NCBI GenBank assembly: GCA_001828935.1
Contig: MHZX01000145.1
Span: forward strand, 1 to 58,469
Direction of reading: 5' to 3'
Length of the DNA stretch: 58,469 bases
From: Rhodocyclales bacterium RIFCSPLOWO2_02_FULL_63_24
Lineage (GTDB): Bacteria > Pseudomonadota > Gammaproteobacteria > Burkholderiales > Rhodocyclaceae
Numbering within the stretch: the first letter of the stretch is position 1; the number at the start of each line of letters is the position of its first letter. Below the pieces are notes generated by a model that saw only the letters and a list, made by a program, of their open reading frames with translations, was not told the origin of the DNA and did no database searches. This document shows, one piece after another, positions 1 through 8,409 of the stretch. The position numbers were made by a program, and so were the translations under genes.

Positions 1-594
1 AATAACGCGGGCGATTCGGTGATCGAGAACGCTGGCGAAGGGACGGATTCGGTGCAATCGAGCATCAGCCATGTCCTTGCGGCCAACGTCGAGAACCTGA
101 CACTGACAGGCACGGCGGCGATCGACGGCACGGGCAACGAACTGGCGAACAGGCTCGTCGGCAGCAGCGGTGCGAACGTGCTGGACGGCAAAGCGGGGAA
201 CGACTTGATCTACGATTCCAGCGGTGGTGACGACACCTATCTGTTCGGACGCGGCTACGGCCAGGACTACGCCTATGACTACGGCACGGCGGCGGGCAAC
301 GTGGATACGGTGCTGTTCGGCAGCGACGTCGATCCGGGCGATGTCACGGTCAGGCGGCAGAACGATGCCTTGATCCTCAAGATTGCCGGCACCGCGGACC
401 AGTTGATGCTCCAGAACTGGTTCTTCAGCGACGCCTACCGGGTCGAACAGGTCCGCTTCGCGGACGGCACGATCTGGAACGCCGATGCACTCATTGCCAA
501 GGTCAACGAGGCCACGAGCGGCGATGACTGGCTGGCCGGCACGAGTGGCGCGGACACCTTCCGCGGTGGTCTGGGGAATGACATCTACGGGGTC
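1..594 (+). repeat. RTX protein tandem unit 1 (594 bp / 198 aa period)
   Basis: The codons for VIENAGEGTDSV at base 19 recur as VIEHANDGTDTV at base 613, an offset of 594 bases. Nucleotide similarity is very high over roughly the first 330 bases (the VENLTLTGTAAI and YLFGRGYGQDY segments). The rest of the unit is clearly homologous but diverged. The unit may begin upstream of the window. Confidence 0.8.
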
Positions 595-1200
595 GACAAC
601 GCCGCCGACACGGTGATCGAGCATGCCAACGACGGCACGGACACGGTGCGGTCGAGCGTTACCCATACCTTGTCGGCCAACGTCGAGAACCTGACGCTGA
701 CGGGCACGGCGGCGATCAACGGCACGGGCAGCGAACTGGCGAACACGCTTTACGGCAACAGCGGCGCGAACGTGCTCGACGGCAAGGCGGGGAACGACTG
801 GCTCTACGACCGGGATGGCGGCAACGACACCTACCTGTTCGGGCGTGGTTACGGCCAGGACTACGTCCATGACTACGGCACGGCGGCGGACAACGTGGAT
901 ACGGTGCTGTTCGGCAGCGACATTGCCAGCGATCAATTGTGGTTCCGCCAAGCGGGGAACAGTCTGGAAATCAGCGTCCTGGGCGGAAGCGACACGCTTA
1001 CGGTGGCGAACTGGTATCTCGGTCCGGCTTATCGTACCGAAAGATTTGTCGCGGGCGACGGCAAGACCTTGGGCGATTCGAAGGTGCCGAATCTGGTTCA
1101 GGCGATGGCGGCGTTTGCGCCGCCTGCCGCCAGCCAAAGTGTTCTGACCGCGCAACAACAGGCTGCCTTGAATCCGGTATTGGCCGCGAACTGGCAATAG
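1..1200 (+). CDS. RTX-type calcium-binding secreted protein, C-terminal part (5' end outside window)
   Basis: The reading frame is open from base 1, so the gene starts upstream and only its last 399 codons are here. The protein has glycine/aspartate-rich RTX nonapeptide motifs (for example DGKAGNDLIYD and GGLGNDIYGVD) that fold into calcium-bound beta rolls. It also has a haemolysin-type calcium-binding related segment ending in RFADGTIW. Two tandem units of about 198 residues are visible. The C-terminus (ALNPVLAANWQ) is a plausible uncleaved type I secretion signal. A complete type I export system follows on the same strand, so this is almost certainly its substrate. Whether it is an adhesin, enzyme or toxin depends on the missing N-terminal part. 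Confidence 0.9.
   Translation, partial: NNAGDSVIENAGEGTDSVQSSISHVLAANVENLTLTGTAAIDGTGNELANRLVGSSGANVLDGKAGNDLIYDSSGGDDTYLFGRGYGQDYAYDYGTAAGNVDTVLFGSDVDPGDVTVRRQNDALILKIAGTADQLMLQNWFFSDAYRVEQVRFADGTIWNADALIAKVNEATSGDDWLAGTSGADTFRGGLGNDIYGVDNAADTVIEHANDGTDTVRSSVTHTLSANVENLTLTGTAAINGTGSELANTLYGNSGANVLDGKAGNDWLYDRDGGNDTYLFGRGYGQDYVHDYGTAADNVDTVLFGSDIASDQLWFRQAGNSLEISVLGGSDTLTVANWYLGPAYRTERFVAGDGKTLGDSKVPNLVQAMAAFAPPAASQSVLTAQQQAALNPVLAANWQ
595..1188 (+). repeat. RTX protein tandem unit 2
   Basis: Second copy of the 198-residue unit, in frame with the first. Its first half is nearly identical to bases 1-330. Its second half (DQLWFRQAGNSLEISV to the end) has diverged and leads into the terminal secretion signal. 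Confidence 0.8.
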
Positions 1201-1218
1201 GCCACGCGCATTCGTGGG

Positions 1219-1253
1219 GGTTTTCTGCCGGCTCATAAGGCTGGCAGAAAACC
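1219..1253 (+). terminator. Hairpin between RTX gene and exporter genes
   Basis: Perfect 11-bp inverted repeat: GGTTTTCTGCC at 1219-1229 and GGCAGAAAACC at 1243-1253, with a 13-base loop. It starts 19 bases after the RTX stop codon. No long T-run follows, so it may act as a partial terminator or as an mRNA 3' stabiliser that keeps the substrate more abundant than the exporter. The role is inferred. Confidence 0.5.
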
Positions 1254-1291
1254 GCACCTTTCTGAGATCACCGATTCAACCATCACAATCC

Positions 1292-3484
1292 ATGCACGAT
1301 ATCGCTTCTGATAGCGCCCTGCTATCCCTGTTGGTCATTTCCGAGTTTCACGGTGTGGCTGCGGACGCGCAGCAGTTGCGCCACGAATTTGGTGGTGCGC
1401 GGTTCAATACGCCGGCAATCCTTCTCGCTGCCAGGTCGCTGGGCCTGTCGGCCAAAGCCATCCGCCAGGATCCGGCCCGCCTCGATAAGGCGCCCCTGCC
1501 AGCCATTGCCCAGGGGCAGGACGGGCGCTACTTCATCGTTGCAAAATTCGATGCCGGCAAACACGTCTCCGGGTCCGGCGGGGATGCGGCGCCATTGGCC
1601 CGTCTCCTGATCCAGCATCCCGGTCAAGCCCCGGCGGTCCTCTCGCTTGCGGATTTCCTCGGCTACTGGGCCGGCGAGCTGATCTTCTTCGCCAGCAAGG
1701 CGAGCTACGCCGGCGCGCTGGCGAAATTCGACTTCACCTGGTTCATCCCGGCCATCGTCAAGTACCGCAGGTTGCTAGGCGAAGTCCTTCTGATTTCGCT
1801 GGTCCTGCAGTTGATCGGCCTCGTGACGCCGATGTTCTTCCAGGTGGTGATGGACAAGGTTCTCGTCAATCACGCGATGAAGACCCTCAACGTAATAGCC
1901 ATCGGCCTGGTCTGCGCAATCCTTTTTGAAGCTGCGCTGTCCGGTATCCGAAGCTGGGTGTTTGCCCATACCAGCAGCAAGATCGACGTCGAACTCGGCG
2001 CCCGGCTTTTTCGCCACCTGCTCAACTTGCCGCTTGCCTACTTCCAGGCGCGCCGGGTCGGCGACTCCGTGGCTCGCATCCGCGAGCTCGATAACATCCG
2101 CGCCTTCCTCACCGGCAACGCCATGACGCTGGTGCTCGACCTGGCCTTTTCCTTCGTGTTTCTCGGCGTCATGCTCTGGTACAGCGTCACGTTGACACTC
2201 GTCGTGCTCGCCTCGATCCCGCTGTATATCGGCCTCTCGCTGCTCTTTACCCCATTGATCCGGCAGCGCCTCGACGACAAGTTCAACAAGGGCGCCGAGA
2301 ACCAGTCCTTCCTCGTGGAAACGATCAGCGGCATCGATACCGTCAAGGCCATGGCGGTGGAGCCGCGCTGGACCGAAAAATGGGACCGGCAGCTCGCCGC
2401 CTACGTGACGGCGGGCTTGTCCGTGAGCAATGTCGCCACGCTGGCGAGCGGCGGCGTCACCCTGGTCAGCAAGCTGGTCACGGCCACGATCATGTGGCTG
2501 GGCGCCACCCTGGTCATTGATAACGACCTCACCGTCGGTCAGTTGGTGGCTTTCAACATGCTCGCCAGCCAGGTCGCCAACCCCATCCTTCGTCTTGCGC
2601 AGCTTTGGAATGATTTTCAGCAGGTCGGCATCTCGATGAGCCGGCTGGGCGACATCCTGAATGCCATCCCCGAGGTGGCCGGCCAGAAGACGCGCCTCCC
2701 GCGCCTTGCCGGCGCCATCGAATTCGATCAGGTCTCGTTTCGCTACCGCCCGGATGCGAGCGATGTGATCCGGCAGGTATCCCTCAAGGTGAATCCGGGG
2801 GAAGTGATCGGCATCGTCGGGCGCTCGGGCTCCGGGAAGAGTACGCTGACCAAGCTGGTACAGCGCCTCTATGTGCCGGACCGCGGCCGTGTACTGATCG
2901 ACGGCCAGGATATCGCCGTGATCGATACCACCAGCCTGCGCCAGCAGATCGGCGTTGTCCTGCAGGAAAACACGCTCTTCAACCGTTCCGTGCGCGACAA
3001 CATCGCGCTGGTGAACCCCTCGCTGCCGATCGAAGCGATCATCGAAGCGGCCAAGCTTGCCGGGGCGCACGACTTCATCTGCGAGCTGCCGGAAGGCTAC
3101 GACACCCTCGTGGGCGAGCACGGCACCGGGCTCTCCGGCGGGCAACGCCAGCGCATCGCCATCGCGCGTGCGCTGATTGCCAACCCGCGCATCCTCATTT
3201 TCGACGAAGCGACCAGCGCGCTCGATTACGAATCCGAAGCCATCATCCAGGCCAACATGCGTCGTATTTGCGAGGGCCGGACCGTCCTGACCATCGCGCA
3301 TCGCCTTTCGGCCGTCCGGGATGCCGACCGTATCGTGGTCATGGAGCGTGGGCAGATCGTCGAGATCGGCCGGCACGACGTGCTGGTCCGTGAGCCGGGG
3401 GGCATCTATGCTTATCTGTTTGCGCTTCAACAGGGTACGGCCGGCGTGTCCGGGTTGCCCGTCGCCGCAGGAGGCGTGGCATGA
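1292..3484 (+). CDS. Type I secretion system ABC transporter, permease/ATPase (HlyB family)
   Basis: Inner-membrane exporter of about 730 residues that would energise secretion of the RTX protein. Domain order: an N-terminal peptidase-C39-like domain (residues 1-130), a six-helix ABC membrane domain (about 150-440) and an ATPase domain (about 480-715). The C39-like domain has no catalytic cysteine at its expected place (SALLSLLVISEFHG), as in HlyB-type exporters that bind but do not cut RTX substrates. The ATPase has Walker A GRSGSGKST near residue 510, signature LSGGQRQR, Walker B ILIFDEATS and the H-loop IAHRLS. The ATG at 1292 is chosen because MHDIASDSALL begins the conserved domain; an in-frame ATG at 1214 lies upstream, before the hairpin. 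The stop overlaps the next start (ATGA). Confidence 0.93.
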   Translation: MHDIASDSALLSLLVISEFHGVAADAQQLRHEFGGARFNTPAILLAARSLGLSAKAIRQDPARLDKAPLPAIAQGQDGRYFIVAKFDAGKHVSGSGGDAAPLARLLIQHPGQAPAVLSLADFLGYWAGELIFFASKASYAGALAKFDFTWFIPAIVKYRRLLGEVLLISLVLQLIGLVTPMFFQVVMDKVLVNHAMKTLNVIAIGLVCAILFEAALSGIRSWVFAHTSSKIDVELGARLFRHLLNLPLAYFQARRVGDSVARIRELDNIRAFLTGNAMTLVLDLAFSFVFLGVMLWYSVTLTLVVLASIPLYIGLSLLFTPLIRQRLDDKFNKGAENQSFLVETISGIDTVKAMAVEPRWTEKWDRQLAAYVTAGLSVSNVATLASGGVTLVSKLVTATIMWLGATLVIDNDLTVGQLVAFNMLASQVANPILRLAQLWNDFQQVGISMSRLGDILNAIPEVAGQKTRLPRLAGAIEFDQVSFRYRPDASDVIRQVSLKVNPGEVIGIVGRSGSGKSTLTKLVQRLYVPDRGRVLIDGQDIAVIDTTSLRQQIGVVLQENTLFNRSVRDNIALVNPSLPIEAIIEAAKLAGAHDFICELPEGYDTLVGEHGTGLSGGQRQRIAIARALIANPRILIFDEATSALDYESEAIIQANMRRICEGRTVLTIAHRLSAVRDADRIVVMERGQIVEIGRHDVLVREPGGIYAYLFALQQGTAGVSGLPVAAGGVA

Positions 3485-4824
3485 GCCTGCGCCACAATAT
3501 TGAGGCCTGGCGAGAACTCGTCGGGCGCTATCGTGATGTCTGGCGCCATTTCTGGCAGCAGCGGACACAACTTACACCGCCTTTCCTGCAAGCGCACGAA
3601 GCCGAGTTCCTGCCGGCGGCGCTGGCGATACAGGTACAGCCCGTCTCGCCAGTGGGCCGCTGGGTGGCGCGCATCCTGATCGGACTGGTTTTCGTGTTGC
3701 TGCTGTGGGCGATCTTCGGGGAACTCGACATCATCGTCAATGCACAGGGACGAGTCATTCCCTCCGAGCGCACCAAGAGCATCGCTGCTGTTGAAGTGGC
3801 CAGCGTTCGCGCGCTGCATGTGCGGGAGAGCCAGGTGGTGCAGGCCGGCGATCTGCTGATCGAGCTCGATGCGCGCAGCAGCGATGCTGAAGCGGACAAG
3901 GCACTGGGGGAATGGCAGAGCGCGGCCTTGCAGGCTGCTCGCGCCCGGGCCTTGCTTGATGCGCTGATGACCGGTACGCATCCGCGCCTCTCGATCGACG
4001 CCGACGTCACTGCCGAGCGACGGCAGGATGCCGAGCGCCACCTGGCGGACCAGTGGCGGGATTTTCTTGCGCGCCGCAACCGGCTGGATGGCGAGATACG
4101 TCGTTATGGCGAGGCGCTGCCGCTGGCCACACAGTGCGCGCAAGACTACGCCGATCTCGTACGCAGCCGGGATGTGGCCGAGCACGCCTGGCAGGAAAAG
4201 GAGCAGCAACGCATCGAAATCGAGGGACAGTTCAATGCCGCTCGAAGCCAACGAGCTGCCCTGGTCGCGGAGACTCGGAAGACGGCGCAGGATGCCTTGA
4301 ACGAGGCGCTGCGTACCATGGCCGCCTCGCAGCAGGATGCACGCCGCGCTTTCGTGCGCGGTGAATTGCTCAAGCTGGTCTCGCCCATCGATGGGACTGT
4401 GCAGCAGCTGACGGCGCACACGGTTGGTGCCGCCGTCCCTGCGGCTCAGCCGCTGATGCAGATCGTGCCGGCGGAAGGAAGGTTGGAGATGGAAGCCTTC
4501 ATCGAGAACAAGGATGTCGGCTTTGTGCAGGAAGGGCAGGAGGCCGCAGTCAAGATCGACTCCTTCGAATACACCAAGTACGGGACGGTACCGGCGCGCG
4601 TCACGCATGTCTCGCGCGACGCCATTCAGGATGAAAAGCGGGGCCTCATCTATTCGGTGAGAGTCGAGCTGGCGCAGAGCCATGTGCGTGTGAAGGACCG
4701 TGAAGTGGCCTTGTCGCCGGGCATGTCCGGTAGCGTGGAAATCCGCACAGGAACGCGCCGCGTCATCGAATATGTGCTGTCGCCGCTGATCCAGCACGGG
4801 CGGGAGAGCCTGCATGAACGCTAA
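3481..4824 (+). CDS. Type I secretion membrane fusion protein (HlyD family)
   Basis: Periplasmic adaptor of 447 residues linking the ABC exporter to the outer-membrane channel. There is a cytoplasmic N-terminus of about 60 residues and one membrane helix at about 62-80 (ARILIGLVFVLLLWAIFG). A beta-barrel/lipoyl half-motif follows (VNAQGRVIPSERTKSI), then a long coiled-coil hairpin, then the second lipoyl half and the C-terminal HlyD region (VSPIDGTVQQL, SPGMSGSVEIRTG). Length and layout are normal for the family. The start overlaps the exporter stop by 4 bases, and its own end overlaps the next gene by 11, so the three genes are translationally coupled. Confidence 0.93.
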   Translation: MSLRHNIEAWRELVGRYRDVWRHFWQQRTQLTPPFLQAHEAEFLPAALAIQVQPVSPVGRWVARILIGLVFVLLLWAIFGELDIIVNAQGRVIPSERTKSIAAVEVASVRALHVRESQVVQAGDLLIELDARSSDAEADKALGEWQSAALQAARARALLDALMTGTHPRLSIDADVTAERRQDAERHLADQWRDFLARRNRLDGEIRRYGEALPLATQCAQDYADLVRSRDVAEHAWQEKEQQRIEIEGQFNAARSQRAALVAETRKTAQDALNEALRTMAASQQDARRAFVRGELLKLVSPIDGTVQQLTAHTVGAAVPAAQPLMQIVPAEGRLEMEAFIENKDVGFVQEGQEAAVKIDSFEYTKYGTVPARVTHVSRDAIQDEKRGLIYSVRVELAQSHVRVKDREVALSPGMSGSVEIRTGTRRVIEYVLSPLIQHGRESLHER

Positions 4825-6283
4825 TCGCAGCAGTCGTTGCCTAGCACTCCTAGCAATGCTGGTTGCTGGGGTAGGGCATGGGGGCGAGGTTGGCGTGGCC
4901 GGAATTCCGGACGTGTTCGAAGACCCGCTGGGGGCCATGCCGTCGCCCATGCTTGAGCGCATCCATCTGCCCGGGGATGAGGCGTCTGTCGTTTGCCCGA
5001 CGGGCGAGGTCGGTGCGTCGCTGTCCGGTCCCCTGAGCCTTGCAGACGCTATCGATCATGCACTGTGCCGGAACCCGCAGATCCGCTCGGCCTGGGCGGT
5101 CATCCGTACTCAGGCCGCGGCCGTGGGTGAGGCACGTGCAGCCTATTTACCAACCTTGTCAGGCTCTTCCAGTTGGCTGGAAAACCGGGTGCGCTATCAT
5201 GATAGCCAGGTGCCGGAAGGACGCAATAAGGGGCAGACCATGTACGGGGCGCTGTCCTGGCGATTGTTGGATTTTGGTGCCAGGGACGCCAACCGGGCAT
5301 CCGCGAATCGACTGCTCGAAGCGGCCCTGTCGAGCCGGGATGCCGCAGTGCAAAGGATGCTGACGCAGGTCGTGCAGGCCTATTTCGACACGGTGGCGGC
5401 GGAGGCCTTGCACGAAGCGCGTACCGAGTCGCGTCGCATCGCGGCGGAGACCGTCGTGGTGACCGAGCGCAAGGAGCAGCGACGCGCTGCCTCCTTGAAC
5501 GACGTCCTGCAAGCGAGGTCGGCGCTGGCGAAGGCCGAGTTGGCGGAGCGCAGGGCACGGGGGGAGCGCAACAAGGCGATGGCGGTGCTGGTCAATGTAC
5601 TGAATCTGCCACCGGGGAGCACGCCGGTACTGGCTAACGGCGATGAGCCGTCCGCCCCGGAGGCGAGAGAGAGCCTTGCTTCCTGGCTGGCCGAAACGTC
5701 AGCGCGCCATCCGGGTATCCAGGCGGCGAGGCGTCAGCTGGAGGCCGCCCGTGCAAAGGTGGAGGCCGTCCGTTCGGAAGGACTCCCCGCGATCGACTGG
5801 ACGACCAACTTCTATCGGAACGGTTACCCCAACCAGGGGCTGCAAGCAACGAAATCGGATACCACGACCTGGGGCGTCACCTTGTCGATTCCGTTCTTCG
5901 AGGGGTTTTCCCGTACATACAAGATTCGCGGTGCCGAAGCACGGGTCGAGCAGAGCGTAGCGGAGTTGGCGGACACCGAACGCCAGATTATGGCGGAAGT
6001 GGTGAAGGCGCATGCGGATGCAGAGGCAGCGCTTGGCAATCTGTCTTCGTCGGGGGCGCTACTTGAGGCCGCGCATGCGGCCATGGCCTCATCCGAGCGA
6101 CGCTATGCGAAAGGTGCGGCCGATGTGGTGGAACTGCTCAACCAGCAGGGGGCGCTTGCGGAAGCGAGGCAGGAGCGAGTTCGTAGGGAAGCGGAGTGGC
6201 GTTCGGCGCGGTTTCGGTTGATGGCGAGTGCGGGGGTGTTGGGGCGAATGATCGCTGTTGGTTTGGCCTTTGAGCACCGTTGA
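4814..6283 (+). CDS. TolC-family outer membrane channel of the type I secretion system
   Basis: A 489-residue protein with an N-terminal signal sequence (about residues 1-24, LALLAMLVAGVGHG) and two repeated outer-membrane-efflux halves. Conserved cues are SLADAIDHALCRNPQIRSAW, a mid-protein LSWRLLDFG and a second-half LSIPFFEGF. It should form the trimeric outer-membrane and periplasmic tunnel for the RTX substrate. It is the last gene of the secretion operon. Its stop lies directly at the junction with an IS66 fragment, so the final residues (IAVGLAFEHR) could have been changed by the insertion, although the length looks normal. Confidence 0.92.
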   Translation: MNANRSSRCLALLAMLVAGVGHGGEVGVAGIPDVFEDPLGAMPSPMLERIHLPGDEASVVCPTGEVGASLSGPLSLADAIDHALCRNPQIRSAWAVIRTQAAAVGEARAAYLPTLSGSSSWLENRVRYHDSQVPEGRNKGQTMYGALSWRLLDFGARDANRASANRLLEAALSSRDAAVQRMLTQVVQAYFDTVAAEALHEARTESRRIAAETVVVTERKEQRRAASLNDVLQARSALAKAELAERRARGERNKAMAVLVNVLNLPPGSTPVLANGDEPSAPEARESLASWLAETSARHPGIQAARRQLEAARAKVEAVRSEGLPAIDWTTNFYRNGYPNQGLQATKSDTTTWGVTLSIPFFEGFSRTYKIRGAEARVEQSVAELADTERQIMAEVVKAHADAEAALGNLSSSGALLEAAHAAMASSERRYAKGAADVVELLNQQGALAEARQERVRREAEWRSARFRLMASAGVLGRMIAVGLAFEHR

Positions 6284-6936
6284 AGCGGGAATGCCCATTC
6301 TCACTCAGAGGCAAAAAGGCCTTTGACGCCTTCGGCATTCTGACCGTGTTCGCCGGCACGCTGATCCACGACGGCTGGAAGTCGTACCGTGACCTGGAGT
6401 GCACGCATGGCTTGTGCAACGCCCATCACCTGCGCGAACTGACCTACGTCTTCGAGGAAATGGAACAGGCCTGGGCCAAACACCTGATCGACCAGCTGCT
6501 CGCCGCGCATCAGGAGGTGGCGGCGGCGGGCGGACCGCTGACGGCGAAGCGCATCGCGTACTACCGCTCCGCTCATGCCCGGATTCTTGCCGACGGCGAA
6601 GCCGCCAACCCGCGCGCTCCGCCTTCTGGCCGACGCGGCAGAACCCGCCAAAGCAAGGCGCTCAATCTCATCGACCGCTTGCGCGTCCATGCCGATGATG
6701 TTTGGCGCTTCATGACCGATCACCACATCCCTTTCTCCAACAATATCGCCGAGCAAGCGGTTCGCATGCCCAAGGTCAAACAGAAAATCTCCGGTGGTTT
6801 CCGCACTCAAGCCGGCCTCGACACCTTCTGCACCATTCGCTCCTATCTCGCTACGCTCCACAAGCAGGGCGCCAATCTCTTTCATGCCTTGACCCTGACT
6901 TTCCAAGGTTCCCCGCCTCAGCCTCGCTTCGCTTGA
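6280..6936 (+). pseudogene. IS66-family transposase, 3' fragment
   Basis: About 215 residues match the C-terminal catalytic part of IS66 transposases: RGKKAFDAFGIL, HDGWKSYRDL, CNAHHLRELTY, then FSNNIAEQAVRMPKVKQKISGGFRT and FCTIRSYLATL. A full IS66 transposase is about 500 residues. The N-terminal DNA-binding and zinc-finger regions and the first catalytic aspartate are missing. The frame is open through the junction with the tolC-like gene and only a TTG is available as a start, so this is a dead remnant, not an active transposase. Confidence 0.85.
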
Positions 6937-6973
6937 TCAAAAATCAGCCGCCGCTGGCTACCTGAGTAGTTAC
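6295..6973 (+). mobile_element. Truncated IS66-type insertion sequence (right part)
   Basis: Element similarity begins abruptly at about 6300 within the transposase, and the left end is absent. On the right, the sequence after the transposase stop ends in CTACCTGAGTAGTTAC at 6958-6973. Read from outside this starts GTAACTACTCAGG, consistent with the GTAA-type ends of IS66 elements. No matching left inverted repeat or target duplication was found. Confidence 0.6.
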
Positions 6974-6986
6974 GATCGGTAAAACA

Positions 6987-7010
6987 AAAAGTCCTCAACC
7001 GAGGGCTTTT
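6987..7010 (-). terminator. Rho-independent terminator for the small coiled-coil gene
   Basis: Stem AAAAGTCCTC (6987-6996) and GAGGGCTTTT (7001-7010) with a 4-base loop and one G-U pair. Read on the minus strand it is followed by TTTTTGTTTT. It lies 23 bases beyond the stop of the minus-strand gene at 7033-7275. Confidence 0.6.
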
Positions 7011-7032
7011 GTCCACAGAAGCTGGGGGTAAA

Positions 7033-7275
7033 TCAGCCGTTCAATTCCAGTCGGCGCTCGATGCGCTCAATGCGTTCTTTGAGCTTGTCGACGCTGTGGC
7101 GGTCCTGGACGATTTCCGCATAGTTGGCGGATTCGTCGCGGCTGATACGGGCGATGCCGGATTCGATCATGCCAAGCCTGGCCATAATTTCAGCATCGCG
7201 CTCGCGGGAGGCGGCTTGTTCGGCCAGTATCTTGATCAGATGTTGCAAAACGATGTTGTCGACGGTTTCAGCCAT
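7033..7275 (-). CDS. Small coiled-coil protein of unknown function
   Basis: An 80-residue charged protein (starts MAETVDNIVLQHL, ends LKERIERIERRLELNG). The regular spacing of leucine and isoleucine with Glu/Arg/Lys predicts an almost entirely helical coiled coil. There is no signal peptide or membrane segment. A putative ribosome site (AGGAGAACC on the minus strand) lies just before the ATG. It sits 38 bases downstream of a broken reading frame on the same strand, between an IS66 remnant and gpmA, which suggests accessory DNA. I do not assign a function. Confidence 0.6.
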   Translation of the reverse strand: MAETVDNIVLQHLIKILAEQAASRERDAEIMARLGMIESGIARISRDESANYAEIVQDRHSVDKLKERIERIERRLELNG

Positions 7276-7313
7276 GGTGCGGTTCTCCTATACAATAAGT
7301 GTAGCCCAAAAGC

Positions 7314-7552
7314 CTAAGGCTCGTTCCGGTTGGCGAAGTCGGCCAGGCCTTGGGCAGCTTTTTCGGCCTTGAGGATTTGGGTTCCGGTTTGCACCAGCTT
7401 CCGCACTTCCTTTTTTGCCACCTCGCGTTCGTCCCGGTTTGCGCTGGTGAGGCTGGCGAGTAAGTAGCATATGTACTCAATCGGCTGATCATGTATTGCG
7501 GGTTTTGCGTGTTGATTGCCGCCAAGATCGCGTCGCTTTTGATACCGGGCTG
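7314..7552 (-). pseudogene. Remnant of a small unknown gene (no start codon)
   Basis: On the minus strand an open frame of about 78 codons ends at TAG 7314-7316 with a protein-like tail (LLASLTSANRDE, then REVAKKEVRKLVQTG, then AQGLADFANRNEP). It contains no ATG, GTG or TTG before an upstream in-frame stop near 7553. A start exists only in another frame (MAAINTQNPQYMISRL near 7525), which suggests a frameshifted gene whose 5' part is in one frame and 3' part in another. Product unknown. It lies 38 bases upstream of the coiled-coil gene, so the two may once have been a pair. Confidence 0.35.
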
Positions 7553-7600
7553 CGCTTACCCTGACTCAGTGATATTGCATTTCTTGTTCGAGCAGTCGCC

Positions 7601-7628
7601 TTGCTGGACAAATAATTGGCTCTAGAAT
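7601..7628 (+). promoter_or_regulatory. Candidate sigma-70 promoter for gpmA-envC-ctpA
   Basis: TTGCTG (7601-7606), a 16-base spacer, then TAGAAT (7623-7628), 31 bases before the gpmA ATG. It is the best promoter-like match in this gap; function is inferred. Confidence 0.4.
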
Positions 7629-7659
7629 ATTGGTTTTGCTCCGAGCTAAGGCGTTCCCC

Positions 7660-8409
7660 ATGTACAAGATCGTTCTGCTTCGCCACGGCGAATCCGTATG
7701 GAATCAGGAAAATCGCTTCACCGGCTGGACCGATGTCGGTCTCACCGAAAAAGGCCTCGCCGAGGCGGTGGCTGCGGGCCAGCTGCTGAAGAATGAGGGC
7801 TACGCCTTCGATATCGCCTACACCTCGGTGCTGCGCAGAGCGATCAAGACGCTGTGGACGGTACTGGAGGAAATGGACCGGATGTGGATTCCGGTACAGC
7901 ATTCGTGGCGCCTGAACGAACGCCACTACGGCGCGCTGCAAGGACTCAACAAGGCCGAAACCGCCGCCAAGTTCGGCGATGAACAAGTGCTGATCTGGCG
8001 CCGCGCCTACGATACGCCGCCACCGCCGTTGGCCGAGGACGACCCGCGCCTGGAGACCGGCAATCCGCGCTATGCAGACCTGCCGGCCGCCCTGTTCCCG
8101 CGTACCGAATGCCTCAAGGACACCGTCGAACGCTTTCTGCCGTACTGGCACGAAACCATCGCCCCGACCGTAAAGTCCGGCAAGAAAGTGATCATTGCCG
8201 CTCACGGCAACAGCCTGCGGGCGCTGATCAAGTACCTCGACAAGGTCTCGGACACGGATATCGTCGGACTCAACATTCCTACCGCACAGCCGCTGGTGTA
8301 CGAACTCGATGCCGACCTGAAACCGATTCGCAACTACTACCTCGGCGACCAGGAAGCCATCAAGGCCGCCATGCAGGCGGTGGCGAACCAGGGCAAAGCA
8401 AAGGCGTGA
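7660..8409 (+). CDS. gpmA: 2,3-bisphosphoglycerate-dependent phosphoglycerate mutase
   Basis: Interconverts 3- and 2-phosphoglycerate in glycolysis and gluconeogenesis in the cytoplasm. The 249-residue protein starts [20 protein letters not shown] carries the phospho-accepting histidine, followed by [25 protein letters not shown] and the second histidine in [12 protein letters not shown]. These are hallmarks of the cofactor-dependent family, and the length matches E. coli GpmA. The ATG at 7660 is preferred over an in-frame GTG-type start at 7630 because homology begins there. The stop overlaps the GTG start of envC. Confidence 0.97.
   Translation: MYKIVLLRHGESVWNQENRFTGWTDVGLTEKGLAEAVAAGQLLKNEGYAFDIAYTSVLRRAIKTLWTVLEEMDRMWIPVQHSWRLNERHYGALQGLNKAETAAKFGDEQVLIWRRAYDTPPPPLAEDDPRLETGNPRYADLPAALFPRTECLKDTVERFLPYWHETIAPTVKSGKKVIIAAHGNSLRALIKYLDKVSDTDIVGLNIPTAQPLVYELDADLKPIRNYYLGDQEAIKAAMQAVANQGKAKA

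Noticed and set aside
1775..3568. 597-codon open frame on the minus strand opposite the exporter gene
   Set aside because: It runs antisense to a clear HlyB-type ABC exporter, has His/Asp/Gln-rich shadow composition and no family motif. Long antisense frames are common in GC-rich coding DNA.
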